DNA of 64,000 nucleotides from Siphonodentalium dalli (lineage: Eukaryota; Mollusca; Scaphopoda; Gadilida; Siphonodentaliidae), in contig CP136063.1 in the NCBI GenBank assembly GCA_032622095.1, positions 31,498,987-31,562,986 on the forward strand, given 5' to 3'. The position numbers were made by a program, and so were the translations under genes. How positions within the stretch are numbered: the stretch's first letter is position 1; each line of letters begins with the position of its first letter. The notes under the pieces are model-generated. The model saw only the letters and a list, made by a program, of their open reading frames with translations, was not told where the DNA came from and made no database searches. Of the stretch, positions 34,437-47,040 are shown piece by piece.

Positions 34437-34736
34437 ACGAGACTATTGTTCGTTAGCTAAACATCTACACCTTTTTAGACTAGAAAATATTCGAAATAAC
34501 ATTAACATTAATCGATAGAAGCATTTCTGGACAGGAGTCTTCGATTCAGGTCTAATATTTTATACCCCGGTAACTATATAAAACATGTTTACAAAGAGAT
34601 AATCCACATTTAACGTAACCCAGTAAAAGCTTGGCGAACAAATTGCCACGTGAATATTGTCGATTGTGTCAATTCTCTCATCATAAACCTGTTATTGTCA
34701 AGAAAACTGTGTACTCTAATCGTCTACTGGGCTGTA

Positions 34737-34960
34737 AATATTTCAAGTGCAATTACTTTTTGTTTGTAAACTATGTATTGCGACATCGTTCTATTCCCCA
34801 CCCCACTGGTTAAGACCACTTATTTAAACACCCTTTTCTGGACAGAAATATTTTTTCTTTTCATCTTAACTGTATCGATTGTCGGTTCGATAATTTTAAC
34901 TCTTTCGTGAGATTTCCTGTTAGCTTTTGTCAGGTAATCTCATGTAAGCATATATATGGG
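34737..34960 (+). promoter_or_regulatory. Conserved 5' block of zinc-finger gene D
   Basis: This is the mirror image of the block at 30030-30250 and related to those upstream of copies A and B. Landmarks include GTAAACTATGTATTGCGACA, TTAAGACCACTTATTTAAAC, AACTGTATCGATTGTCGGTT and CTTTCGTGAGATTTCC. A promoter/leader role is inferred from its conservation and position 20-240 bp before the start codon. Confidence 0.5.
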
Positions 34961-34978
34961 CAGGTGAAGCCATCAACA

Positions 34979-36034
34979 ATGAACACTGAAGATGATAAAC
35001 ACACGCCGATAAATACGTCACCGATGACTGTGGACTCGGAATCGTTGAGCAGTTTGCCCAGTAAGACAAAGCATAAGGGTTCATATCAGTGTGGGGTCTG
35101 CGAGAAATCATTTACTCGCTCGAGTCACTTGACGACACATATGATGATCCACACAGGAGATCGTCCGTACCAATGCGATGTGTGCGAGAAATCATTTACT
35201 CAGTTGAGTAATCTGAATATGCATAAGAAAATCCACACAGGAGATCGTCCGTACCAATGCGACGTGTGCAAGAAATCATTTACTCAGTTCAGCTACCTGA
35301 CGACACATAAGATTATGCACAATGGGGATCGCCCGTATCAATGTGATGTGTGCGAGAAATCATTTACCCAGTTGGGTAATCTGAACATTCATAAGATGGT
35401 ACACACAGGAGATCGTCCGTACCAATGCGATGTGTGTGAGAAATCATTTAGTCAGTTCGGTAATTTGAACATGCATAAGAAAATCCACGCGGGATATCGC
35501 CCGTATCAATGTGATGTGTGCGAGAAATCATTTGCTCAGTTGAGTTACCTGACGACACATAAGATGATGCACAATGGAGATCGCCCGTACCAATGTGATG
35601 TGTGCGAGAAATCATTTACTCAGTTGTGTAATTGGAAGATTCATAAGAGAATCCACGCGGGAGATCGCCCGTATCAATGTGATGTGTGCGATAAATCATT
35701 TACTCAGTGTGGTGCCCTGACGACGCATAAGAGGATCCACACCGGGGATCGCCCGTATCATTGTGATGTTTGCGGTAAATCATTTACTGTGTCGGGCCAT
35801 CTGACGAAACATAAGAGGATCCACACGGGGGATCGCCCATATCATTGTGATGTGTGCGGGAAATCATTTACTGAGTCGGGCCATCTGACTAAACATAAGA
35901 GGATCCACACGGGGGATCGCCCGTATCATTGTGATGTGTGCGATAAATCATTTACTGTGTCGGGCCATCTGACGAAACATAAGAGGATCCACACGGGGAA
36001 TCGTACGTATCATAGTGATGTGTGCGATAAATAA
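34979..36034 (+). CDS. C2H2 zinc-finger protein D (11 intact fingers)
   Basis: The first ATG in the frame is at 34979 (MNTEDDKHTPINTSPMTVDS), which also fits the leader shared with gene C. After about 35 leader residues come 11 intact C2H2 fingers with linkers TGDRPY, NGDRPY or AGDRPY. Fingers 1-8 carry QL/QF-type helices (FTQLSNLNMH, FTQFSYLTTH); fingers 9-11 form a recent tandem block (FTVSGHLTKH, FTESGHLTKH). The twelfth unit has Cys to Ser (YHSDVC) and a stop at 36032-36034. Presumably a nuclear DNA-binding protein. It is in mirror orientation to gene C. Confidence 0.8.
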   Translation: MNTEDDKHTPINTSPMTVDSESLSSLPSKTKHKGSYQCGVCEKSFTRSSHLTTHMMIHTGDRPYQCDVCEKSFTQLSNLNMHKKIHTGDRPYQCDVCKKSFTQFSYLTTHKIMHNGDRPYQCDVCEKSFTQLGNLNIHKMVHTGDRPYQCDVCEKSFSQFGNLNMHKKIHAGYRPYQCDVCEKSFAQLSYLTTHKMMHNGDRPYQCDVCEKSFTQLCNWKIHKRIHAGDRPYQCDVCDKSFTQCGALTTHKRIHTGDRPYHCDVCGKSFTVSGHLTKHKRIHTGDRPYHCDVCGKSFTESGHLTKHKRIHTGDRPYHCDVCDKSFTVSGHLTKHKRIHTGNRTYHSDVCDK

Positions 36035-36840
36035 TTTACTGTGTCGGGCCATCTGACGAAACACAAGAGGATACTCACGGGGGGATCGCCCGTATCATTG
36101 TGACGTCTGCGAGAAATCATTTACTGAGTCGGGCCATCTGACGAAACATAAGATGATCCACACGGGGGGTCGCCCGTATCACTGTAATGTGTGCGAGAAA
36201 TCATTTACTGAGTCGGGGCATCTGGCGAAACATAAGAGGATCCACACGGGGAATCGTACGTATCATAGTGATGTGTGCGATAAATAATTTACTGTGTCGG
36301 GCCATCTGACGAAACACAAGAGGATACTCACGGGGGGATCGCCCGTGTCACTGTGATGTGTGCGATAAATCATTTACCGCGTCGGGGCATCTGGCGAAAC
36401 ATAAGAGAATCCACACGGGGGATCGCCCGTATTACTGTAATGTGTGCGAGAAATCATTTACTGAGTCGGGGCATCTGGCGAAACATAAGAGGATCCACAC
36501 GGGGATCGCCCGTATCACTGTAATGTGTGCGATAAATAATTTACTGTGTCGGGGCATCTGGCGAGACATTAGGAGGATCCACACATGCGACATATAGTTA
36601 TACATGTGATGTGTGTGAAATCATTTACTTAGTTGGGTCACATGAATATGCATAAAAGGATCCACACAGGCGGCACGTATTTATCAATGTGATGTGTGTG
36701 AAATCATATACAGTGACATGACGAAACATACGCGTATCATGTCGACCGTAACAATGTGATGTGTTTGAAAGCATTTACTCAGTCGGGTGACCTCACGAAA
36801 CACAAGCGGTTCCACGCGGGTGATCTCCTTTATCAATGTG
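36035..36840 (+). pseudogene. Degenerate finger tail of gene D
   Basis: Seven to nine further units follow with alternating frames; the block with Cys to Ser and stop (CGTATCATAGTGATGTGTGC) is repeated at about 36,007 and 36,257, so a damaged multi-finger unit of about 250 bp was itself duplicated. A short open part at 36358-36510 has good fingers (CDKSFTASGHLAKHKRIH; CEKSFTESGHLAKHKRIH). It fades out at about 36,840. Confidence 0.85.
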
Positions 36841-36844
36841 ATAC

Positions 36845-37335
36845 TTTAAAATTTGCATGAAATTCTATATTGGCTGGAGTTAAAGGGTCACTCTTAAAAA
36901 TTTTATTTATAGAGTGATGAGTAAAGATATACAGTAGTGGATTCAACGAGTATAGGTACATTAGTTTAAAGGAGGGGAGGGGAGGGGCGCAAAAACGAAT
37001 TCTGGGCATATTATTAGGGAGGAACGCCATGTGATGAATGATATATTGGTCTTGGGTGAAGATGGTGGGTTTGTGGGTAGCAAGGATGATTCCACCACCA
37101 ACTTATTGTTACCAGGCATTGGCTTGAATGAGAGCATGTACATGTACCTGTATAGTGGGCAATATTCCAACTGGGTACCCCCATGCTGACTGATATTTAC
37201 ATGTATAATTAATATGTCCAATTACACTATATATATACTGGTATATATATGTGTGTGTATGTAAATTCAATGAAAGTGTCAATAGCTCAACTTGGAAAGG
37301 GAATAATTTCATGTGTTACAGTCAATTGAGTCATT
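36845..37335. other. Gene-free interval
   Basis: AT-rich, with a purine tract (GGAGGGGAGGGGAGGGG at about 36,971) and TATA repeats near 37,230. No gene recognised. Confidence 0.35.
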
Positions 37336-37339
37336 AGGA

Positions 37340-38290
37340 ATGTGGAAAGTTGAAGGCCTAAACGTAGTTATGCAAAGAGTAAAATCCAAGATGACCACTG
37401 GCAGCAATGTTTTTTTTCTGCTGAATGACCCCAAAATGACTCGTTCCCATCTACATGTCAATATTAACATCCATAACAAATTCCATGATGATCCGACAAA
37501 AGATACGACCTGTAGCCTGTCAAAGGATTTAGTCATACAAAGAGTAAAATCCAAGATGCCTAACAACGACCATGTTTTGTAGTCGAATGACAACAAAATG
37601 ACTCATTCCCATCTGCATGTCAGTGTCAACAGCCATGACAAATTTCATAATGATCTGACCAAAGGTACCGGTACGACCTGAAGCCGTGCCAAAGGATTTA
37701 GTCATACAAAGAGTAAAATCCAAGATGGCTGCTGGCGGCCATGTTTTATGGCCGAATGAGCATCCACAACAAATTTCATGATGAACCGATAAAAGATACG
37801 ACCGTTAGTCTTGTCAAAGGATTTATCGGTAGTCACACAAAGAGTAAAATCAAAGATGGTTACCGGCTGCCATGTTTTGGGGCCGAATGACCACAAAAAG
37901 ACTCGTTCCCATCTACATGTACATGTCTGTTTGTCAGTGTCAACAGCCGTGACAAATTTGATAATGATCCGACCAAAGGTGCGACCTGAAGACCGTGCCA
38001 AACGATTTACTCATGCAAAGATTAAAATCCAAGATGGCGGCTGGCGGCCATGTTTTTGGCTGAATGACCCCAAATTGACTGGTTTCCCATCTACATGATG
38101 ATCAGACAAAAGATACGACATGTAGCCTGTGTCAAAGGATTTCGTCATGTACAAAATTGCCGCAGGTGGGCATATTTTTTTGGCCGAATGATCCCAAGAT
38201 GAATCATTCCGGTCTAAAAGGTGATGCCAACAGCTATGACAAATTTCATAATGATACAACCGAAGGTACGACCTGTAGCCTGTATTGTTG
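37340..38290. repeat. Tandem array of about 170-bp units
   Basis: The anchor CAAAGAGTAAAATCCAAGAT recurs at about 37,373, 37,538, 37,707, 37,838 and 38,016, with a degenerate sixth at 38,151. Units contain in order GGCGGCCATGTTTT, CCGAATGACC, GACTCGTTCCCATCTACATG, ATGACAAATTTCATAATGAT and CGACCTGTAGCCTGT. Two units are shortened to about 130 bp. It looks like a small satellite; no coding. Confidence 0.85.
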
Positions 38291-38294
38291 ATGC

Positions 38295-39176
38295 ATCACA
38301 CGCACGCACACATCACACGGACAACATATACAAAGTCACGGCAATAGCTCAAACTTTACAAGTAAATTTGAGCTAACAATAAGTCTGGTATGCATATATC
38401 CCCAAATTCAATCTCACACCATCACTGGTTAACCCTTTCATGACTGGAGCTTCCTGAAAATTTGCGAAAACCCTCACATGTATTCTGAAGGGAACACATT
38501 GGCCTACATGTTGTACGTAACAATATTTACCTTGACCTTGTACATGTAAGCAGGTGCATTCTCTTATCAATACGGTGCTCCTGTGGGACATTCACATAAC
38601 ACCATAAGATAATATACTGTACATGTAATGATGTGTCTGTTTTCTTTTCGGTAATATACATGCCCGCATAAAATTGTAGTGCGATCTGGCCATTACCGGT
38701 ACTTCTCAAGAGACCGGTCTGTCAATGCAGATGATGTCAATGTCAAAATGCGACAATGGAAAGATCCAGACCATGTTGCACGAAGTGCAGAAATACATGT
38801 ATTTGGTATCCATGTCAAATTCCATCGCAGTCGGTGCAGACATTTGGACGACTATATGGAACATACAACTAAATGTACATATATAATCAAAGTAATTAAC
38901 TTGAAAAATGGGGTGATACCATGGTAATACCGTAGTATACGGTATTCACAGCAGTATCAAAATAGTCACTGTGGTGGGGTTACGGTACTGTTTGGTTATG
39001 ATAGCACGGTTTATTAGCGGGTCTTGTTAAAGATACGGGAAGCGTTGCCGTGGCTATTGCTGTTAAAATGGTCACATCCATGAAAACCACCATAAACAGA
39101 AATAATATTATATTATAGACAAACCTGGTTCTTATACCAATCATAAATATCGCGTAAATTGCGACATGTTAGCAGG
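38295..39176. other. Gene-free interval before copy B
   Basis: A fragment of the foldback family of 7,081-7,730 occurs at about 38,430-38,500. Otherwise no gene or strong repeat was recognised. Confidence 0.35.
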
Positions 39177-39433
39177 TTATGTCATTTGTCACAGCATGTC
39201 AATGCATACATCGTATCGTATTTCTTCTGCCATATATGATGGTATTGATACGGAATTGCCGCTGACATGGTCTATGTATACACAATATTTAAGACTTTTG
39301 GGCACTCAGTGGCCATCTTGAATAAAAAAAAGTTCCCCAAAGGTTACACATCCACATCAACCGGAATATCAATAAAGACACCCCCGTGATACATTATCAA
39401 CAGAGATAAAAACTTTAACAGAGAATTTTGGGT
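39177..39433. mobile_element. Right end of the 3.4-kb TIR transposon, truncated
   Basis: This matches 6796-7050, including the complete right inverted repeat and the following TA. The gene and left end are missing because the duplication starts inside the element. Unrelated sequence precedes it. Confidence 0.9.
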
Positions 39434-40134
39434 TAGACCTCAGTTCTGCTGGACTTTAGCCTCTTCACCCTTTCATGATGGGAGCTGCGCTGGTGCTGCA
39501 TTAAAGATCCCGAGCCAGGACATTCTCTTATATATGCGAGTCTCCCATATGGAGCCTCGCATATATAAGAGAATGAACTGGCTAACAAGATGAAGATGAA
39601 TATTGTTAGGCCAATGCATTATCTGATATATACGAGGCGCCCAGTTTTGGCAAAAAATCAGGAAGCTCCAGTCATAGAACGGTTAAATATAACTTCCAGT
39701 TATGGATTGTTTATGGTGTTTGCTTTTTCAGTAAGGATTTGACATGTTCATGAAAGGGTTAAAGACAAGCAAACCATAAACAACCCTGAACTGGAAGCTA
39801 GAAAACATACCAATATAATTATATATGTATATTTAACCCTACCATGATTGGAGCTTCCTGAACTTTCACGAAAACCTTGTGCCAATGCATTCTCCTATAT
39901 ATGTGAGTCTCCCATATGGCATATATAAGAGAATGCACTGACTTTCAAGATCAAGGTAAATATTGTATATATATAGGTATTCTCTCATATATGAGCGACT
40001 CACATATATAAGAGGATGCATTGGCACAGGGTATTCGCGAAAATTAAGGAAGCTCCAGTCATGGAAGGATTAATTATAGCTTCCAGTTCAGGGTTTGCTT
40101 TTTCAGTATGGATTTGACATGTTGATAAATATAT

Positions 40135-40662
40135 TTAAAGGTGGATTATCTCTTTGTAAATATGTATTATATAGTTACCGGGGTATAATATATTAGATTT
40201 GAATCGAAGACTCCTGTCCGGAAATGCTTCTATCGCTTAATATTAATTTTATTTCGAATATTTTCTGGTCCAAAAAGGTGTGTTTGTTCAGCTAACGAAC
40301 AATAGTGGTTAATGTTAACAGAGACCAGAAATGTTATTTAACAATTTTGTCACAAATAAACGTTAATTATACTTACTAACGCTTATATCTGTGGAACAAA
40401 ACAGTACACACAACCAATCTGTGATATTTGACTTTCGTTGAGTAGCCATAGGAACAGCCCAGTGCTCTATATCGCAATACGTTATCATCCGAATTGTCTG
40501 TTCTAAAAATAGTGACATGAACGGTCCCGATTTAATATTCGAAATAAAATCAATATTAATTGATAGAAGCTTTTCCGGACAGGGGTCTTCAGTTCATATC
40601 TATTATTTTATACACACGCAACTATTTAAAATTTGTTATATAAAGAGATAATCCATCTTTAA
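40135..40662. mobile_element. F1 foldback MITE (copy B)
   Basis: Duplicate of the element at 7791-8318, with the same termini and a few base changes. Confidence 0.75.
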
Positions 40663-41421
40663 TATATCTGAATATACAACTAAATAACTGGAGTCTTATA
40701 GTACATATGTTACACATTGTAACGTGTCCTGGAACTTTTGTGAGTGATTGTTTTAGCAAACATTACATATGTCCACATTTTTATGCGACCAATGATATGC
40801 GTTGCATATATGAGTATTATATAGCCTACATGGCATTTATGTTGGTCAAACCCTGTACTGTGAACAGGTGAGGTCAAACTGATACATATATTTGTTCTCC
40901 AATTATGACCACAATGTCAGCTGAGTTTCTCATTAATATTATTCGGCGGTCCTGAAAATACCAGGTCATAATTTTATGGTACATCACAAATTTGCCCGGA
41001 GGATCACATATGTGTGGTTGATAATTTGAAATTTTACAAGTGATATTTCAACAGATTTTTTTTTTTGTTTAAAAAACAATTGAGCTTGTGTCAGACAATA
41101 TGCAAAATCAGTGGGCCAGTCTTTAGTTTATCTCTTTATATAGTATGAGCTCTATGTAAGATAATGTCAGGCAACCCCTAGCTGTGATATATGTGTGGTC
41201 AAAACTTTCACCAATACAACATCAATACTACATCATGCAACATGTAATATAGAAACAAAAGCTGTATTATCCAGGAACATAATAGAGTGCATGGGCTAGA
41301 AAGACCCACCATGTACGTCAACAATGTTTGCTTAGCAGCCATTTTGAAATTGAAGACATCTACCAAAAGTAAATAATCAAATATCATCATCATTCTAGTT
41401 GATTTCTTTGGACTCGAAAAC

Positions 41422-41970
41422 ATGGGTTTGGGGGTCAAAATGATGTTTCTCCGAGATTTTTTGATGAAAATATGGGTCAAAATTTGGATTTTGGTGGCCA
41501 TCTTGGAAAATGGCGGAAAACCAGTTTCCGGTTGGTCGAATGCAATTCCCATTAACTTTAATGGATTATATGACCCTGAAAACATTGGTATAGACACCAA
41601 AATTATGCTTCTAGGTGCATCAGAACCTGAGATATATGAAAAGGTAATTTTTCGCGGCGGCCATTTTGAAAAATTGCGGGAAACCGGTGTCCATCCCTAC
41701 ATATTTCTTGGTAACATGTCTAATCTTATTCGGGAAGGTCTAACGAACAAAATGATACCACTTTCGGAGGATCTTGTGGGGTGCATGGGGGTGTTTCTAG
41801 CCCACGTACTAAAACATTTGTTTGCGTTCCACTTATTTGGCGCTACGATACTGAAAGCACGATTGGCTAGGGTAGACCGTCCCGTGTTGTTGATGAGTCT
41901 GACATCTATGTCTGGGCAATCTCTCACAACTTCCCCGTCGAGGAAATTGTGGGCTGAAGTTTGTTTATAA
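41422..41970 (+). other. 182-codon open frame, copy B
   Basis: Counterpart of 9076-9624 with several amino-acid changes (for example Arg to Leu, Thr to Ser, Gln to Arg, Gly to Arg) and no stop. It is not recognisable as a protein family and is probably repeat sequence rather than a gene. Confidence 0.25.
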
Positions 41971-42489
41971 TGTACCGCCAGGTATATTTCTTATAAACTT
42001 CTTGAAATGTGTCTATCTTTGGTGTGATTTTTTTGGTGTCCCGTTATTTACTAAAGGTGATTTTCTTTTACTAAATAACGGGAATACTAAAGTTATATTT
42101 CTTTGAAAAACTCAAAACATTGGGCGACGACGGGGAAGTCGTATGGTATTGCCGTGAATGGTATTGAAAATGGTTAAAAGTTGCCAAAATAATCGTTTGA
42201 CGTTTGAGCTGTGACGTATCTAAAGGTCCACCCCCTGATAACTAACGTTGGTCAAGAACTGCTTGTAAATCCAACTTCGAATTCATGGAATAAATAAATC
42301 CGATAAGCAGGAATAATGCACAAACGAAAATGGCTCCTCTGAAGAATTGCTATTATTTGTTATTCCAATATTAACGGAAATCAGTTTGGTCATCGGCCAG
42401 ATCGTCATTTACCTCCCGCGCTTTGTGGTGTTTATTTCGCTTATAAAACGGACGCCATGCTTATAACATAAATAGAGGATATGAAATGA

Positions 42490-42609
42490 GTGTTTCTCTC
42501 ATATGATATTTATGAAACGAGTCTAAGAAAGTTCAGTTTTCTCGAGCCTCCGGCGAGAGAATACTGAAAATTCGTGACGAGTTTCATAAATATCATATGA
42601 GAGAAACAC
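42490..42609. repeat. Foldback with longer loop (copy B)
   Basis: Same 29-bp perfect arms as 10144-10245 but the loop is 18 bp longer and holds the palindrome CTCGAGCCTCCGGCGAGAG. Either A lost or B gained the loop piece. Confidence 0.75.
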
Positions 42610-43459
42610 GAATTACATATTGTATTTATCCTATGACACCTATAAATTGATTATGATGTCCAAAACGCACACAAATCACTAAATAGCTATATGACATCGG
42701 CAGCAAAAGGTTAATGTGACGCCACGTAATTGCACCGGAAGCCCAATTACACCTGGTGAACTAGTAGAAATAATATGCACGCGAAGATATAGTGCGCTAT
42801 TATGTTCTCAGTTTGTGACATTATATCGTATGTGTATTAGATAACTACGAATTACATATTCTATTTACCGTATAACAATGTCCAAAACTATATATTTCAA
42901 GATTATAACTGCGAGAATTTCGGCATCGCGTTGATTGACGGGCACGGATTTGACCTGCATTTAGTTAGAGATACTGCTCGGCCCCGGCTGCCAATCAGCC
43001 AATCAGAACACACTTTTGGTCAACAAACCAATCAAATTATCGGAAGGTGATATGAACTAGTAATTGATATGAAATTGATTTATGACATACTTTCCAACGT
43101 AAATAATGATTGAGTCATATGATAAAACTATGTAATATCTATTTAGATAACGCCGACACAGAAAGTTTAGAAAATTACTTCAGTCGGAGACATTCAATGG
43201 GCACATGGACACGACAACTAGGTATTCGTTAATTAAAATAAAACTAATCGCCGACATAGACAATATCATGATTGTGGCTCGCGAAGGGGGTAAGAGAATA
43301 TATATATATTATTTGTTCAAAGTTTATATATTACACTATCAAATAACCATGATTTGCTTCTTGCTGGTTTCTGACATTTTGAACCAGCAGACGGTCAGAA
43401 ATGTTCTACAAAGGCAGACGTCTCGTTGATATTGGCCTTCCGGCCTTCGGTCATCCGGT

Positions 43460-43745
43460 GTTGTTACTCCCGCATATATACAATACCAACGAGGTGTCTA
43501 TCTGTAACATAGACTATGTAAATGATATTGTTCTATTCCGACCTCCGTTGTTTAAAACCACTTTTTGAAATGCCCTTTTCGGAGCTGACATATTTTTATT
43601 TTATATGACGCGTGTGTTCAGTACAGGAGCGTTTCTTTGGACACGAGTCTAACTGCGTCGTCTTTGTGATAAATTTAACTCTTGCATGAAATGTTCTGTA
43701 ATATTTAATAAGGCAATTATATTAATACAACATACGGAGCGATTG
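43460..43745 (+). promoter_or_regulatory. Conserved 5' block of the zinc-finger family (copy B)
   Basis: Counterpart of 11100-11400, with only a few base changes (for example ACAGGAGCG for ACAGTAGCG). Also related to the 5' blocks of genes C and D. Confidence 0.4.
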
Positions 43746-43828
43746 AGCCATCAACACTGGAGACTGGAGAAGAGAAAAACACACCGGAGAATACTTCTCA
43801 AACACAGATGGACTCGTTTACCTGACAA

Positions 43829-45241
43829 TTGTACGAGCAAATAGATGTTCATTCCTATCAGTGCTATCTATGCTGGAAATCATACATCACATCTAAAACT
43901 TTGCTGTCACATAAAAAAATCCACGCGGGAGATCGCCCACATGAATGTGATGTGTGCAAGAAATCATTTTCAAGGTCGAGATACCTGACGAAACATAAGA
44001 GGAATCACATGGATCGCACGTATCAATGTGATGTGTGCGAGAAATCATTTACTCGGTTGTCTAGCCTGACGACACATAAGAAGATCCACACGGGAGATCG
44101 CCCGTATCAATGTGATGTATGCGATAAATCATTTACTCTGTCGAGTGATTTGAAGAAACATAACATGCTCCACACTGGAGATCGCCCGTATCAATGTGAT
44201 GTGTGCGATAAATCATTTACTCGGTCGAGTGACCTGTCTTCACATAAGAGGATCCACGCGGGTGATCGCCCGTATCGATGTGATGTGTGCGATAAATCAT
44301 TTACTGAATCGAGTCACCTGACGAGACATAAGAGGATCCATACCGGAGATCGCCCGTATCAATGTGAAGTTTGCGAGAAATCATTTAATGACTCGAGTCA
44401 TCTGGCTTCACATAAGAGGATCCACAGCGGGGATCGCCCGTATCGATGTGATGTGTGCGATAAATCATTTACTGAGTCGAGTCACCTGACGAGACATAAG
44501 AGGATCCATACCGGAGATCGCCCGTATCAATGTGAAGTGTGTGAGAAATCATTTAATGACTCGAGTAATCTGGCTTCACATAAGAGGATCCACACGGGGG
44601 ATCGGCCGTATCACTGTGATGTGTGCGATAAATCATTTACTGAATCGAGTCACCTGGCGAGACATACGAGGATCCACGCGGGTGATCGCCCGTATCAATG
44701 TGATGTGTGTGAGAAATCATTTAATGACTCGAGTAATCTGGCTTCACATAAGAGGATCCACACGGGGGATCGACCGTATCAATGTGATGTGTGCGATAAA
44801 TCATTTAATCAGTCGAGTAACCTGACTGCGCATAAGAGGATCCACACGGGAGATCGCCCGCATCAATGTGACGTGTGCGTGAAATCATTTAATCAATTAG
44901 GTTGTCTGACGGAACATAAGAGAATCCACACGGGGGATCGCCCGTATCAATGTGATGTGTGCGAGAAATCGTTTACTCGGTCGAGTGACATGGCGACACA
45001 TCAGAGGATCCACACAGGGGATCGTCCATATCAATGCGATGTGTGCGAGAAATCATTTACTTCTTCGAGTGATCTGACGAAACATAAGAGGATCCACACC
45101 GGGGATCGCCCGTATCAATGCGATATGTGCGAGAAATCATTTACCCAGTCGAGTCACTTGACGGAACACAAGAGGATACATTCCGGGGATCGCCCATATC
45201 AATGCGATGTGTGCGAGAAAAGCATTTACTTATTCGAGTGA
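43829..45241 (+). CDS. C2H2 zinc-finger protein, copy B (16 intact fingers)
   Basis: Sixteen intact C2H2 fingers followed by a seventeenth cut by a frameshift at 45,220. Finger 1 (YQCYLCWKSYITSKTLLSHK) is in frame because the poly-A run has 7 A's, against 8 in copy A. The family leader (PSTLETGEEKNTPENTS) lies just upstream in the same frame but is separated by an in-frame TGA near 43,822, and no ATG lies between that stop and finger 1. Translation would need another start or a spliced 5' exon. Compared with copy A, finger 4 has Leu for Arg (codon 44138) and finger 15 Ser for Tyr (codon 45062), both at helix position -1; finger 8 is identical to finger 6 here but not in copy A. Presumed nuclear DNA-binding protein; activity uncertain. 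Confidence 0.75.
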   Translation: MYEQIDVHSYQCYLCWKSYITSKTLLSHKKIHAGDRPHECDVCKKSFSRSRYLTKHKRNHMDRTYQCDVCEKSFTRLSSLTTHKKIHTGDRPYQCDVCDKSFTLSSDLKKHNMLHTGDRPYQCDVCDKSFTRSSDLSSHKRIHAGDRPYRCDVCDKSFTESSHLTRHKRIHTGDRPYQCEVCEKSFNDSSHLASHKRIHSGDRPYRCDVCDKSFTESSHLTRHKRIHTGDRPYQCEVCEKSFNDSSNLASHKRIHTGDRPYHCDVCDKSFTESSHLARHTRIHAGDRPYQCDVCEKSFNDSSNLASHKRIHTGDRPYQCDVCDKSFNQSSNLTAHKRIHTGDRPHQCDVCVKSFNQLGCLTEHKRIHTGDRPYQCDVCEKSFTRSSDMATHQRIHTGDRPYQCDVCEKSFTSSSDLTKHKRIHTGDRPYQCDMCEKSFTQSSHLTEHKRIHSGDRPYQCDVCEKSIYLFE

Positions 45242-46398
<1,157 letters not shown>

Positions 46399-47040
46399 AC
46401 ATTTGCGCAGGGCAGTAGTCTTGTATCGTCTACTAGAGTTACATGGAAGGTGTTTGTAATTATGTACGTTTAATTTACTGGTACTGTACATTTAACCGCA
46501 GTGATTGAATTTACTTTACCAGTTAAAATATAAATCTTTTAATTTTAATCTTCATCAACACTTGATGAGAGTCACTGCAATGATTATTGACATTCAAATT
46601 TGACAAGATTTTAATATGTTTTTCAATCATGGCTTACGTATTTAACTTGCAGTATATACCAGTACACACAGAACAGTGATCTTAATATACACAGCCTATT
46701 CCAAAAAACATGTCCATATCCAATTGGCTCAGTACGACACATTACATTATATGTGACTAAACATTCTTTATATACAAGAACTTTGAAGAAATTTTCATTT
46801 CAAGTCAACTGACCAGTGTTTGCGTACTGACGTAACACGACCCACTATAACATATGAAATGGTTCCCATCATGCGCATTTACATTTTTGTGTAAATACAT
46901 TTTTGTTATTACATGAATTTACATCACACACAATTGTTTGTACTCGCACATTACAGTTCCACTGGCCGAAAGGACTCCCTGCCACATAAGTATTCTCCAT
47001 ATGACTCCTCATAAAACAAGCTTTTTCTCACTATCCCCCA
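46399..47040. other. Gene-free 3' flank of zinc-finger gene B
   Basis: Counterpart of 13950-14575, with the phrase TTTTAATTTTAATCTTCATC showing a 9-bp insertion relative to copy A. No gene recognised. Confidence 0.35.

Larger units (their letters stand above)
30479..34613. mobile_element. 4.1-kb interval bounded by two F1 foldback arms
   Basis: At 30479-30622 lies the reverse complement of the F1 right arm (AAGATGGAGTATCTCTTTAA; TGAAGACCCCTGTCC). At 34437-34613 lies the reverse complement of the F1 left arm (CTATTGTTCGTTAGCTAAAC; CAGGAGTCTTCGATTCAGGT; AGAGATAATCCACATTTAA). The outer ends face outward as in a single F1 element, but the roughly 0.2-kb core of short members is replaced by about 3.8 kb including a LINE fragment. 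It is either a long member carrying cargo or a short one enlarged by insertions. It sits precisely between the two divergent zinc-finger genes. Confidence 0.55.
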
